A stretch of 64,000 bases of DNA from NCBI GenBank assembly GCA_904419785.1, contig CAJFSY010000004.1, positions 62,001 through 126,000 of the forward strand, given 5' to 3'. This DNA comes from an uncultured Neglectibacter sp. GTDB lineage: Bacteria > Bacillota > Clostridia > Oscillospirales > Acutalibacteraceae. The notes under the pieces were generated by a model. That model made no database searches, had not been told where the DNA came from, and saw nothing but the letters and a program-made list of their open reading frames with translations. The translations under genes were made by a program, and so were the position numbers. This document shows, one piece after another, positions 23,065-32,347 of this stretch. How positions within the stretch are numbered: position 1 is the stretch's first letter; the number at the start of each line of letters is the position of its first letter.

Positions 23065-24423
23065 TTACGCTAAAGCGGACAACACCGCACTAGCCACACT
23101 GCCGGCGCTTTCAATGCCGCCTATGCCGTCCTCCACCAGAACGGAAAACGCGTAAGGATATTCCGCAGAGTCGCAGAACCCTACCATCCAGCAGTTAGGG
23201 CCTTTTTCGTCCCCCACCTCGCCGGTGCCGGTCTTAGCACAGACGTTCATTCCTTCTGGGAACAAATAGTCTCCATAATAGTTCGCCACGTCATTTCGAA
23301 GAAGGTTTTTCAGCTGAGAAGCTTCCGTGCTGGAAACCAGCTGCCTGTCGCCTCCCCCGCCGCCAAGAAGGTTTCCACCTTGGGCCAGCTTAGGCTGCAC
23401 ATATTCCCCGCCGTTGGCGATTGCGCCCATAAGAACCATCATGTGATAGGGGTTTGCCAACACGGTATGCTGGCCTACACCAGCCCAGCCCAGCTCATTG
23501 GCATTGGTACCGGACACATCGATGGTGCTCTTGGCAATGGAGATACCCTCAAAACTGAACTGGGTATTAAACCCCATTTCTTCCGCTTTGGCTTGAAGAG
23601 CATCCGCCCCTAATTCGTTAGCCAGCTGGGCAAAATACACGTTGCAGGAATTCCCCAAAGCAGCGGCCATATCCTGGGTCCCGTGGGCATTTCCGTGAAA
23701 ACATGTCACGTTGCTGCCTGCCAACTCTACCGCACCCTGGCAGTCGTAAGTCATGGTTTCCCAGCTGTCGGGCCACCGCTCCATAGCCGCGGCAGCGGTG
23801 ACAATCTTAAAGATAGAACCAGGCGTAAAAGAAGCGGAAAGGGTATTATCAAGATAAGCCCCTTTATAAGCATCGTTTGTCTCCAGGTCCTCCGGCACGT
23901 TTTCGGGGTCGAAGGTAGGCGCGCTGACTTTGCAGAGAATCTCTCCTGTTTTATAGTTGTAAACAAGCACCGCGCCGTTTTTCCCACCCAGGGCGTTATA
24001 TGCGGCGGCACAAGCGCTTTGATTCACTGTTAAAGTAATATTGCTGCCCATACGGTTAAAAATGGTGTCGTTCAGCCCAGTAAAAATATTGTAACCCGAT
24101 AACTTTGCGCTCATAGTGGACTGCACACTGGTGCTGATATAGCCGTAAGGGTCTCCCACCGTATGCAGCAGCGCCCGCCGCACAGACTCATCCCCGCTAT
24201 AGATGCGGGTGCCATTTTCTGTAGTAGCAAGCACGTTGCCGTCTCGGTCGGTGATATCCCCCAGCTTGACAGTGGAATTTTCAGAATTGATATGGCCGTT
24301 ATAGGGCTGCATGGCCCATTTGCTTCCGTTAAATACGAAATTCACCAACAAATAGCCAAGCCCGCCCAAAAAAGCGGCCAGCAAAATATACAGTACCATA
24401 GAACGGAATCCTGTGGTGCGCAT
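23065..24423 (-). CDS. Penicillin-binding protein transpeptidase (PbpA/FtsI-type)
   Basis: This 452-residue class B-like transpeptidase has one N-terminal membrane helix (about 8-30), a short non-catalytic region and a transpeptidase domain with the active-site SIFK (Ser203-Lys206), SCN (259-261) and KTGTGE. It cross-links peptidoglycan outside the membrane. It is smaller than FtsI and resembles the PbpA-like partners encoded next to FHA-SEDS proteins in Clostridia and Actinobacteria. It begins three bases after the SEDS gene stop codon, so the two proteins probably form a glycosyltransferase/transpeptidase pair. Confidence 0.92.
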   Translation of the reverse strand: MRTTGFRSMVLYILLAAFLGGLGYLLVNFVFNGSKWAMQPYNGHINSENSTVKLGDITDRDGNVLATTENGTRIYSGDESVRRALLHTVGDPYGYISTSVQSTMSAKLSGYNIFTGLNDTIFNRMGSNITLTVNQSACAAAYNALGGKNGAVLVYNYKTGEILCKVSAPTFDPENVPEDLETNDAYKGAYLDNTLSASFTPGSIFKIVTAAAAMERWPDSWETMTYDCQGAVELAGSNVTCFHGNAHGTQDMAAALGNSCNVYFAQLANELGADALQAKAEEMGFNTQFSFEGISIAKSTIDVSGTNANELGWAGVGQHTVLANPYHMMVLMGAIANGGEYVQPKLAQGGNLLGGGGGDRQLVSSTEASQLKNLLRNDVANYYGDYLFPEGMNVCAKTGTGEVGDEKGPNCWMVGFCDSAEYPYAFSVLVEDGIGGIESAGSVASAVLSALA

Positions 24424-24426
24424 GGG

Positions 24427-26262
24427 TCATGCCTCCTTTCGCGCGTGGCGGCCAACCGTCCCACGGGAAGGATATGGAGCCCTTCGCCGGGATGGTCCAG
24501 GCCGCACAGGGGCTTCCCGAGGTGGGACAGTCCTTCCACGGCTGGGCGGCGGGGAATAGTCCTCCCGCATACTTCTCCGGGAAGCCCGGCGGGCAGCGTA
24601 AGTCCGTTCATCAGAAGCTTTTAAAAACGCCATCATGCCCCAAACTGAAAGCATACTGGAACCGCCGGAACTGATAAAGGGCAGCGTCACGCCGGTCAGG
24701 GGCAAAACGTCTGTGGCTCCATATACATTCAAAGCCGCTTGGAACAAGAGCATTCCCGCCGCGGCGCAAGCAGCAATGGAGAAAAAGGTGGAGCGGCTGC
24801 GGGTCACGTCGCTGCGGGCGTAGAAAATAAACAGCACAAAGGCGAACAGCACCACTAACCCCAGCAGCAGGCCTTGTTCCTCGCACAAAAGGCAGAACAC
24901 CAAATCGCTTTCCGCCGCAGGCACACTTCCCAAATAATTTGATCCCAGGCCCAAACCGAAAAATCCTCCGCTGGCAAGGTAAGTGAGAGCACGGGTCTGC
25001 TGATAGCCTACGCCGTTTACATCCTCCCAAATATGCCCCCAGCCCATAAACCGGTTCAACACATAGGGTTTTACTGTAAGAACCAGCAAAGCTGCCAGCA
25101 CCGCACCGGCCAGCACCAGGGCAATGGTACGAATGCTGCCGGACCGCATGAACGCGATGATCAGGAAGGTGGCAAACAAGATCAGCGCCATGCCGAAATC
25201 AGGCATCAAAGCCAAAAGGCCGATGCAAGCGCCGGTGAAGATCAAGAACTCAGTGATGTTCTTTTTTGTCTGCAAACGATCCAGAGTGGAGGTTCCCACA
25301 AAGATAAAAGCAATCTTCACAAACTCCGAAGGCTGCACGCTTAAAGGTCCTATGCGTATCCAGTTGGTAGAACCTCCCGCATTGGTGCCAAACAGCAGTG
25401 TGGCAACCAAAAGCAGCAAACCACCCGCGCCAATCCATAAGCGGCACTTGGCCACCCGGTCCATGTCGTTCATGAACCAAAGCAGAAAACAGAACAGGAA
25501 CACCCCCAACAGCATGGCCACCATCTGTGTGGTGATACCTTGGATATCAAAAGCCGCCAGCAGCTGGATGCCAATTCCTGAAAGCAGGAACGCCACAGTT
25601 TCGATCTCAAAGCTGACACGGTGGAGCACTCCCACAGAAAAAACATACAATCCCCAGCCTATCACTAAAACTGCAACAAAAGGAATCAGCTGTTCCGGGT
25701 GGACCTCACCGTTCATAAAGAAGCCTTGAACAGCCATGAGAAACAAGGTAAAGCTGGCCACCATCATCAGTTTGAGAGGGGAAGCCGCTTCCTGGGAAAA
25801 CCCGGTGAAAACCCGCCGGCGTTCCCGGGGTTGGGCGTCGGTGTTCCACAAGGTCAGGGTGGTGCCGCCCATAGTGATCTTATCCCCAATATGCACGATC
25901 TTCCGGTCCTCAATCTTCCGCCCGTTGACTTTTATCCCGGTTTTTGAACCCGTGTCGCAGATAAACCAGCCTTCGTCGCGGCGCATCAATACCGCGTGGT
26001 CCCGGCTGACAGAAGCGTCGGGCACATAGATGTCGCAGCTTTTGCTTCGCCCGATAGAATTCTCCCAATACAGCACGGGAAAACGGGTGCCGGAAGCTTC
26101 GTCCCACAGCATGATGACCGGGTCCCGGCGGCGCTGGCCCTTTTTAAAGGAAGTGTAGCAACGCCACACCACATACGAGGCAAGCAAGGGTACAAAGACC
26201 CGCACGATCAGCAGCACCGTGGGCAGCACTCCCGATTGCAGAAATTCCAAAACCATTTCCAA
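24427..26262 (-). CDS. FHA domain fused to a FtsW/RodA/SpoVE (SEDS) glycosyltransferase
   Basis: This 611-residue fusion has an N-terminal membrane helix, a cytoplasmic FHA domain at about 55-135 with the phosphothreonine-binding residues of GRSKSCD, SVSRDHA and KVNGRK, and then a ten-helix SEDS domain (from about 150 to 545) ending in the characteristic GVTLPFISSGGSS motif. The last 60 residues are basic and Arg/Pro-rich. SEDS proteins polymerise lipid II; the FHA module suggests recruitment or control by a Ser/Thr kinase. The start appears to be TTG 26262, properly spaced after AAAGGGG; ATG 26256 is the alternative. It is paired with the transpeptidase gene. Confidence 0.93.
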   Translation of the reverse strand: MEMVLEFLQSGVLPTVLLIVRVFVPLLASYVVWRCYTSFKKGQRRRDPVIMLWDEASGTRFPVLYWENSIGRSKSCDIYVPDASVSRDHAVLMRRDEGWFICDTGSKTGIKVNGRKIEDRKIVHIGDKITMGGTTLTLWNTDAQPRERRRVFTGFSQEAASPLKLMMVASFTLFLMAVQGFFMNGEVHPEQLIPFVAVLVIGWGLYVFSVGVLHRVSFEIETVAFLLSGIGIQLLAAFDIQGITTQMVAMLLGVFLFCFLLWFMNDMDRVAKCRLWIGAGGLLLLVATLLFGTNAGGSTNWIRIGPLSVQPSEFVKIAFIFVGTSTLDRLQTKKNITEFLIFTGACIGLLALMPDFGMALILFATFLIIAFMRSGSIRTIALVLAGAVLAALLVLTVKPYVLNRFMGWGHIWEDVNGVGYQQTRALTYLASGGFFGLGLGSNYLGSVPAAESDLVFCLLCEEQGLLLGLVVLFAFVLFIFYARSDVTRSRSTFFSIAACAAAGMLLFQAALNVYGATDVLPLTGVTLPFISSGGSSMLSVWGMMAFLKASDERTYAARRASRRSMREDYSPPPSRGRTVPPREAPVRPGPSRRRAPYPSRGTVGRHARKEA

Positions 26263-26298
26263 GGGCTCATCCCCTTTCCCAACACCGGCAATACCGGC

Positions 26299-26982
26299 TC
26301 AATTCCGCTCTTGCAGGGGGATGGTCTCCCCCGTGTTCTTGTGGATCATCCCGCTGGGCAAAAATCCCCGCATCATGGACAAGGGGTACACCCGGGAACC
26401 TTTTCCTACCACCGTGCCGGGATTCAGCACACTGTTGCAGCCCACTTCCACATGGTCCCCCAGCATGGCCCCGAATTTCTTCAAGCCTGTCTCCACTTTG
26501 CGGAACCCCAAATGCACGATCACAGGGGTCTTATCCTGTTTCACGTTGGAGGTCACCGCTCCAGCGCCCATATGGGATTTATACCCCAGGATGGAATCCC
26601 CCACATAGTTGTAATGGGGCACCTGGACGCTGTCGAACAGGATGACGTTTTTCAGCTCGGTGGAATTGCCTACCACGCAGCCTGCACCCACCAAAGCGTT
26701 CCCCCGGATAAAAGCGCCGGGGCGCACTTCCGTTTCAGGACCAATGATACAAGGCCCGGCAATATAATTGTTGGGGTAGATTTTGGCAGTCTTATGAATC
26801 CACACATCTTCCCCCCGCTGTTCATATTCCTCCGGGGGAAGGCTTTTGCCCAGTTCCCGGATAAACTGGCCGATGCGCGGCAGGGCTTCCCAGGGGTACG
26901 TGGTGCTCTCCAGCAAAGACGCGGCGGCGGTATGGGTAAGATCGTAGAGTTCTTTGGTGTAAAGCTTGCTTTCTTCTGTCAT
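26299..26982 (-). CDS. Left-handed beta-helix acyltransferase/nucleotidyltransferase-like protein
   Basis: This 227-residue protein has a 60-residue helical N-terminus followed by hexapeptide repeats of a left-handed beta helix (IYPNNYIAGPCIIGPETEVRP, IRGNALVGAGCVVGNS, VEVGCNSVLNPGTVVG). The arrangement resembles the C-terminal half of GlmU and related UDP-GlcNAc pyrophosphorylase-like proteins, but there is no nucleotidyltransferase domain, so an acyltransferase or regulatory role is more likely. AAAGGAGATTC precedes ATG 26982. It lies 36 bases upstream of the SEDS gene on the same strand, hinting at an envelope function. Confidence 0.85.
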   Translation of the reverse strand: MTEESKLYTKELYDLTHTAAASLLESTTYPWEALPRIGQFIRELGKSLPPEEYEQRGEDVWIHKTAKIYPNNYIAGPCIIGPETEVRPGAFIRGNALVGAGCVVGNSTELKNVILFDSVQVPHYNYVGDSILGYKSHMGAGAVTSNVKQDKTPVIVHLGFRKVETGLKKFGAMLGDHVEVGCNSVLNPGTVVGKGSRVYPLSMMRGFLPSGMIHKNTGETIPLQERN

Positions 26983-27086
26983 AGGATGAATCTCCTTTCC
27001 TGTCAGTCAGTTCACGGGAGAAGAGCGCCAGCGCCCTCCTTTTCTGAAAAGAGGGCGGACTGCTCCACCCCCTTTCACACTACCGG

Positions 27087-27893
27087 TTATTTTTGAAATT
27101 GCAGCACAGTGCGGTCAATGGTATCCAGCTGATTGGTATCCAGCTGCAGCTCGCCTTCGGCGGTCTGCCGGATATCCAAAGAAATCGTCACAGGTTCGTC
27201 GCTGAACTGGATAGCCGAAACCTGTCCCTGGCAATATGCGATCACTTTATCCACAAACAGTTCGTTGGCGTTGACTGTTTTCGTGTCGTCCTGTCCTGAG
27301 GACAGGCTGCTTTCCTGAGAGCTTTCCTCTTCGCCGTAGCCGGAATCCTCAGCATAGCTATCCTCGCCATAGTCCGTCCCGTCATAGCCATAGTCCTCTT
27401 CACTGCTGGAAGAATCCTCATCCTGGCTGCTGACCGTCGCATTAGACCGGGAAGCCTCTTCCTGAGCTTCTTTCCGCAAATCTTCGATCTTGCTATCCAA
27501 GCCGCTGAAATTCACAATGGGGGCGATCTCCACTTCCAGATAATAGCCCTGTTCTACCTTCTGTTCGTCTTTCACGGTGTAATCCGCCTGACGCAAAGCC
27601 TCCCGCATGACATCCTGCAATTTGGAAAGCTGTTCGTCATTGGGGGTGATACCATACGTGTTGCAGAAGTTCACCGCGGCGTTCTGCACGGTGGTGACAT
27701 TGTTTTGTTCGGCTTTTTCTTCCGAGGTAGCGGCCAGATTCACATATTCCGTGTTCTGGCTTTTATAGGAACTGTCCAGCAGGGCCTGAAAATACCCGGA
27801 CACATCATAATCGGCGAAGCTTGTGGAACACCCAGCCAAAAACAGCGTCATAACCGCGGCTGCCGCAAGGGAGGTCCATTTGCATTTTTTCAT
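27087..27893 (-). CDS. Predicted lipoprotein, DUF5105-like
   Basis: This 268-residue protein has a lipobox (FLAGC, Cys22) after a signal peptide, a helical domain to about residue 145, a low-complexity acidic Ser/Tyr/Asp linker (about 150-205, EDSSSSEEDYGYDG) and a final folded segment. The N-terminal part, with YFQALLDSSYKSQNTEYV and APIVNF, resembles clostridial DUF5105-type lipoproteins, though I am not certain. ATG 27893 follows AAGGAGGACG. It sits just after secA on the same strand. The function is unknown. Confidence 0.75.
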   Translation of the reverse strand: MKKCKWTSLAAAAVMTLFLAGCSTSFADYDVSGYFQALLDSSYKSQNTEYVNLAATSEEKAEQNNVTTVQNAAVNFCNTYGITPNDEQLSKLQDVMREALRQADYTVKDEQKVEQGYYLEVEIAPIVNFSGLDSKIEDLRKEAQEEASRSNATVSSQDEDSSSSEEDYGYDGTDYGEDSYAEDSGYGEEESSQESSLSSGQDDTKTVNANELFVDKVIAYCQGQVSAIQFSDEPVTISLDIRQTAEGELQLDTNQLDTIDRTVLQFQK

Positions 27894-27919
27894 CCCGTCG
27901 CGTCCTCCTTTTTGGCGGC

Positions 27920-30670
27920 TCATTCGTTCCGGCCGCAGCATTTTTTATATTTCAGCCCGCTGCCGCAAGGGCAGGGATCGTTGCGGCCGGGTTTCTTCTG
28001 CTTGTGCACCGGCTGTTTCTGAGCGGTCTCGTCTCCCGCTGTGGCTGCGGTAGTCTCTTGGGCCACCTGTTCCCGCTGGGGGGCTTCTTTTTTGCGCAAG
28101 CGCACGGTCAAAATCATTTTGGCCGTATTCTCCCGGATAGCCGCGATCATGCTGTCGAACATCTCAAAGCCTTCCAACCGGTATTCCACCACCGGGTCCT
28201 GATGGGCGTAAGCCCGCAGACGGATACCATCTTGCAGCTGTTCCATGGCATCGATATGGTCCATCCATTCCTGGTCCACGTTGCGCAGCAGCACCACCCG
28301 TTCCACTTCCCGCATGATGGGAGAAGTAAACTCCTGCTCTTTCCGGTCATAAAGCTCGTCGGCTCTCTTCACCAGTTCGTCGGTGACATGCTCCGGCTCC
28401 AGGTCCTCGATCTCAGACCGGGTAAAGTGCAGGTCCTCGGGTCCGATCAGCCAACCCAGATAATGCTCCCGCAGGCCCAGCAGGTCCCAATCGTCGTGAG
28501 GCACGTTTTCGGGAAGGAAGGTTTTCACGTTGGCAGCGATAGCCTCGTGAATCATCTTTTGGATCGATTCCTTCATATTCTCCCCGTTGAGCACCTGATC
28601 GCGCTGGCCGTAGATGATCTGGCGCTGGCTGTTCATGACCTCGTCATATTGCAACACGTTCTTCCGGATGGCGAAGTTGCGGCTTTCCACCTTACGCTGG
28701 GCGCTTTCGATGGAATTGGACACCATGCCGGCCTCGATGGGCATATTGTCGTCGATCTTCATCCGGTCCATCAGGTTTTGGAGACGTTCGCCGCCAAAGA
28801 GGCGCATCAAATCGTCCTCCAGAGAGATGTAGAACCGGCTCTTACCGGGGTCGCCCTGACGGCCGGCTCGGCCCCGCAGCTGGTTATCGATCCGGCGGGA
28901 CTCGTGACGCTCGGTGCCGACGATATACAGACCGCCCAAGTCCCGAACTTCCTGGGCTTCGGGAGCGATCTGCTCTTTATATTTTTTGTTCAGTTCCGCG
29001 AAAGTCTTGCGGGCTTCCAGAATTTCTTCGTCCTCTGTATGGCTGTAAGCGGTAGCTTCCACCAGAAGCTCTTCGCTGTAGCCCATCTTCCGCATTTCCG
29101 CCTTCGCCATAAACTCAGCGTTGCCGCCCAGCAAAATATCGGTGCCACGGCCCGCCATGTTGGTGGCAATGGTCACGGCGCCTTTGCGGCCGGCCTGGGC
29201 TACGATCTGGGCTTCTTTCTCATGGAACTTGGCGTTCAACACCTCATGTTTCACGCCCCGGGCTTTCAACAGCTTGCTCAAAAGCTCCGATTTCTCAATG
29301 GTGATGGTGCCCACCAGCACAGGCTGGCCCTTCTCATGGTGTTCCACGATATCGTCGATCACCGCCTGGAACTTGGCTTTTTCGGTTTTATAGACCACAT
29401 CGGGGCAATCCTCGCGGATCATGGGACGGTTGGTGGGGATCTCCACCACATCCAGCTTGTAGATCTCCGAGAATTCTTCCTGCTCCGTCATAGCGGTACC
29501 AGTCATACCCGAAAGTTTGCTGTACAGCCGGAAATAGTTCTGGAAAGTAATGGTGGCCAGCGTCTTGCTTTCCCGGGCTACCTCCACACCTTCTTTGGCT
29601 TCGATGGCCTGGTGCAGGCCTTCGTTATAGCGGCGGCCATACATCAGTCGGCCGGTGAACTCGTCCACGATGATGACTTCCCCGTCCTTGACCACGTAAT
29701 CCTGGTCCCGGTGCATGATGCCCCAAGCTTTAATGGCTTGGTTCACATGGTGCTGGATGCGGATGTTATCCGGGTCGGTCAAGTTTTCCACGCCGAAAAA
29801 TTCCTCGGCTTTCTTCACGCCCCGGCGGGTCAGAGAGCAGGTCTTTAACTTTTCGTTGACGATGTAATCGTAATCTTTATACAGTTCGTCGTTGTCCTCT
29901 TTCTCATCGGTCTCTTTCACCCGGATAGGCGTAAGCCCACGGGCGAATGCGTTGGCCCGACCGTACAGGTCGTCGGCTTTGGCGCCGTGGCCGGAGATGA
30001 TCAGCGGAGTACGGGCCTCGTCGATCAAAATGGAGTCCACCTCGTCCACGATGGCGTAATTGTGCCCCCGCTGGACTTTGTTCTCTTTATACGTGACCAT
30101 GTTGTCCCGCAGATAGTCGAAGCCCATCTCATTGTTGGTGCCGTAGGTGATATCACAGGCGTAAGCGGCTTTTTTATCTTTAGAGGACATGCCGTTCATG
30201 GCAAGGCCCACCGTAAGCCCCATAAAGTTGAACACACGGGCCATCATCTCGCCCTGGTATTTTGCCAGATATTCGTTGACGGTAACCACATGAACGCCTT
30301 TTCCCGTAAGGGCGTTCAGATAGGCGGGCAGGGCCAGGGTAAAGGTTTTGCCTTCACCGGTTTTCATCTCGCTGATGCGGCCCTGGTGCAGGATGATGCC
30401 GCCTTGAATCTGCACGGGGAACAGCCGGATGGAAAGCACCCGGTCCATAGCTTCCCGGCAAGCGGCGAAAGCGTCTGTCAAAATGTCATCCAGAGAAGCC
30501 CCGCCCTGAAGCCGGTCTTTCAAAACACCGGTCTGGGCTTTCAGCTCCTCGTCGCTCATTTTTCTGTATTTGTCTTCCAAACCCAGCACCTGGTCCACCA
30601 GGGGCTGGATTCTTTTCAGTTCCCGTTTGCTGTAATTGCCAAACAGCTTTGTCAAAATATTGTTCGCCAT
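27920..30670 (-). CDS. secA: Preprotein translocase ATPase SecA
   Basis: This 916-residue SecA has Walker A (MKTGEGKT), [15 protein letters not shown], the helicase motifs [10 protein letters not shown] and [10 protein letters not shown], and a C-terminal zinc-binding tail [12 protein letters not shown]. It drives secretion of unfolded preproteins through SecYEG. ATG 30670 (MANNILTK) is chosen over an upstream ATG in the leader by the GAAAGGCATG site and by homology to the usual N-terminus. Promoter at 30756-30785. The zinc tail is normally used for SecB or lipid binding, although SecB is rare in Gram-positives. Confidence 0.98.
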   Translation of the reverse strand: MANNILTKLFGNYSKRELKRIQPLVDQVLGLEDKYRKMSDEELKAQTGVLKDRLQGGASLDDILTDAFAACREAMDRVLSIRLFPVQIQGGIILHQGRISEMKTGEGKTFTLALPAYLNALTGKGVHVVTVNEYLAKYQGEMMARVFNFMGLTVGLAMNGMSSKDKKAAYACDITYGTNNEMGFDYLRDNMVTYKENKVQRGHNYAIVDEVDSILIDEARTPLIISGHGAKADDLYGRANAFARGLTPIRVKETDEKEDNDELYKDYDYIVNEKLKTCSLTRRGVKKAEEFFGVENLTDPDNIRIQHHVNQAIKAWGIMHRDQDYVVKDGEVIIVDEFTGRLMYGRRYNEGLHQAIEAKEGVEVARESKTLATITFQNYFRLYSKLSGMTGTAMTEQEEFSEIYKLDVVEIPTNRPMIREDCPDVVYKTEKAKFQAVIDDIVEHHEKGQPVLVGTITIEKSELLSKLLKARGVKHEVLNAKFHEKEAQIVAQAGRKGAVTIATNMAGRGTDILLGGNAEFMAKAEMRKMGYSEELLVEATAYSHTEDEEILEARKTFAELNKKYKEQIAPEAQEVRDLGGLYIVGTERHESRRIDNQLRGRAGRQGDPGKSRFYISLEDDLMRLFGGERLQNLMDRMKIDDNMPIEAGMVSNSIESAQRKVESRNFAIRKNVLQYDEVMNSQRQIIYGQRDQVLNGENMKESIQKMIHEAIAANVKTFLPENVPHDDWDLLGLREHYLGWLIGPEDLHFTRSEIEDLEPEHVTDELVKRADELYDRKEQEFTSPIMREVERVVLLRNVDQEWMDHIDAMEQLQDGIRLRAYAHQDPVVEYRLEGFEMFDSMIAAIRENTAKMILTVRLRKKEAPQREQVAQETTAATAGDETAQKQPVHKQKKPGRNDPCPCGSGLKYKKCCGRNE

Positions 30671-30755
30671 AAACGTATCATGCCTTTCTTCCAGGGGAGA
30701 CTTTCCCCTTTCGATACAAAGGGTCTGCCGCTTTTCGCGGCGCATATATGTTGAT

Positions 30756-30785
30756 ATTATACCATGAGAGCCGCTATCTTTGCAA
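30756..30785 (-). promoter_or_regulatory. secA promoter
   Basis: TTGCAA (30785 to 30780), 18 bases, TATAAT (30761 to 30756) on the minus strand. Confidence 0.7.
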
Positions 30786-30855
30786 GGAAAGCCACAGTTT
30801 ATTTACAATTTGCCCAGGTTCTTCTTTGACAGGACTTTCCTTCATTTTAAAAATT

Positions 30856-30864
30856 TGTTATAAT
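30856..30864 (+). promoter_or_regulatory. Extended -10 promoter of the MATE gene
   Basis: TGTTATAAT gives a TGn extended -10 with consensus TATAAT; no good -35 is seen at the right distance. A TTGACA at 30826-30831 is too far away (27 bases). Confidence 0.45.
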
Positions 30865-30907
30865 AAGTCTAATTTATATATTATAATGAAAAGATAGGAT
30901 GTGTAGT

Positions 30908-32287
30908 ATGCAAGCGCAGGAAACACGACAAAACAAAATGGGCACGGCCCCCATTTTGCCACTGATTTTCTCCATGGCTCTGCCCGCGATGTTCTCCATG
31001 CTGGTACAGGCCCTTTACAACATCGTAGACAGCTATTTCGTAGCCCAGGTCAGCGAAAAGGGGTTGGCCGCTGTCTCTTTGGCGTTCCCGCTGCAAAACC
31101 TGCTTATTTCTTTCGCGGTGGGCACCGCTGTAGGCGTCACCTCGCTGATCGCCCGCCGGCTGGGACAAGGTTTGCAGGAAGAAGCCGACAGCGCCGCCAC
31201 CCACGGAGTTTTGCTGGCCTTTTGCACTTGGGTGCTTTTCGCCATTTACGGGGCGTTCTTTTCCACCCCGTTCTTCCAGCTTTTTGAATCCGACCCTGAG
31301 ATCGTGCAAATGGGAAGCTCTTATATCTCCATTTGCTGCGTATTTTCTTTCGGCACCTTTGTGGAAGTCACCCTGGAAAAAACGCTGCAAGCTACAGGCA
31401 ATATGATCTGGCCCATGATCTTCCAGCTGATCGGTGCGGTCACCAACATTATCCTGGACCCCATCATGATCTTCGGCTTGCTGGGCTTCCCTGCCATGGG
31501 AGTAGCAGGCGCGGCCATCGCCACAGTGTCCGGCCAGATTCTGGCTATGGTGGTGGCGATCTTGGTCATCACTTTCCGGGAACACGATGTTCACATCACG
31601 TTCCGCCATTTCCGCCCCCAGTGGAAAATCATCAAAGATATTTACATCGTGGGCGCCCCTTCTATCGTCATGCAGTCCATCGGCACAGTGATGACCATGG
31701 CTCTCAACGGTATCTTGTCCTCTTTCTCAACCGCTGCTTACACGGTGTTTGGGCTTTATTTCAAGCTCCAGTCCTTCGTGTTCATGCCTGTGTTCGGCTT
31801 GAATCAGGGTCTACTCCCCATTTTAGGCTATAATTACGGCGCCCGGAACAGAAAGCGCCTGATGCATACGTTCTGGTCCGGGTGTGTCATTGCCCTTGTC
31901 ATCATGGCGGCGGGCATGGTGATCTTCCTTGCGTTCCCCCAATGGCTTTTGAGCATCTTTAACGCCTCTCAGGAACTTCTGGAGATCGGCATCCCCGCTC
32001 TGCGGATCATCTGCACCTGCTTCCTCTTCGCGGCTCTGGGCATCGTCGCTTCCACCTTGTTCCAGGCTGTGGGCCGGGGTATCTACAGCTTGATCGTTTC
32101 TTTGATGCGTCAGCTGGTGGTGCTGGTCCCCGCTGCCTGGCTGCTGGCCCAGATCACCCACCAGGTAACGGCTGTATGGTGGGCTTTCCCCATTGCCGAA
32201 TGCTTCTCTCTGGCAGTAAGTTTGGTGCTGTTCCTCCGGCTGTACCGCAAAGAAATCCGCTGCATAGAAACAGTTGTTGAACGGTAA
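30908..32287 (+). CDS. MATE-family efflux transporter
   Basis: This 459-residue membrane protein has twelve predicted helices in two homologous halves, with MATE features such as PAMFSMLVQALYNIVDSYFVAQ near the N-terminus and GLNQGLLPILGYNYGARN in the second half. These carriers expel cationic drugs or metabolites in exchange for H+ or Na+. ATG 30908 is preferred over ATG 30899 because AGGATG lies nine bases upstream of it. It is monocistronic, divergent from secA, with a strong bidirectional terminator. Confidence 0.94.
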   Translation: MQAQETRQNKMGTAPILPLIFSMALPAMFSMLVQALYNIVDSYFVAQVSEKGLAAVSLAFPLQNLLISFAVGTAVGVTSLIARRLGQGLQEEADSAATHGVLLAFCTWVLFAIYGAFFSTPFFQLFESDPEIVQMGSSYISICCVFSFGTFVEVTLEKTLQATGNMIWPMIFQLIGAVTNIILDPIMIFGLLGFPAMGVAGAAIATVSGQILAMVVAILVITFREHDVHITFRHFRPQWKIIKDIYIVGAPSIVMQSIGTVMTMALNGILSSFSTAAYTVFGLYFKLQSFVFMPVFGLNQGLLPILGYNYGARNRKRLMHTFWSGCVIALVIMAAGMVIFLAFPQWLLSIFNASQELLEIGIPALRIICTCFLFAALGIVASTLFQAVGRGIYSLIVSLMRQLVVLVPAAWLLAQITHQVTAVWWAFPIAECFSLAVSLVLFLRLYRKEIRCIETVVER

Positions 32288-32300
32288 ACGATTTTAAACA

Positions 32301-32333
32301 AAAAGCAGGCACAGTTGCGTGCCTGCTTTTTTT
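32301..32333. terminator. Bidirectional terminator
   Basis: Arms AAAAGCAGGCAC/GTGCCTGCTTTT with T runs on both strands, between the convergent MATE and histidine kinase genes. Confidence 0.9.
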
Positions 32334-32347
32334 GCGCTCTGATCCTG

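Noticed and set aside
28004-29848. A 614-codon open frame on the plus strand opposite secA
   Set aside because: It is the mirror of secA codons in a GC-rich gene, lacks a ribosome site and has His/Gln-rich composition typical of antisense frames.
30826-30864. TTGACA with TATAAT as the MATE promoter
   Set aside because: The spacer is 27 bases, far too long; the extended -10 alone is the better reading.
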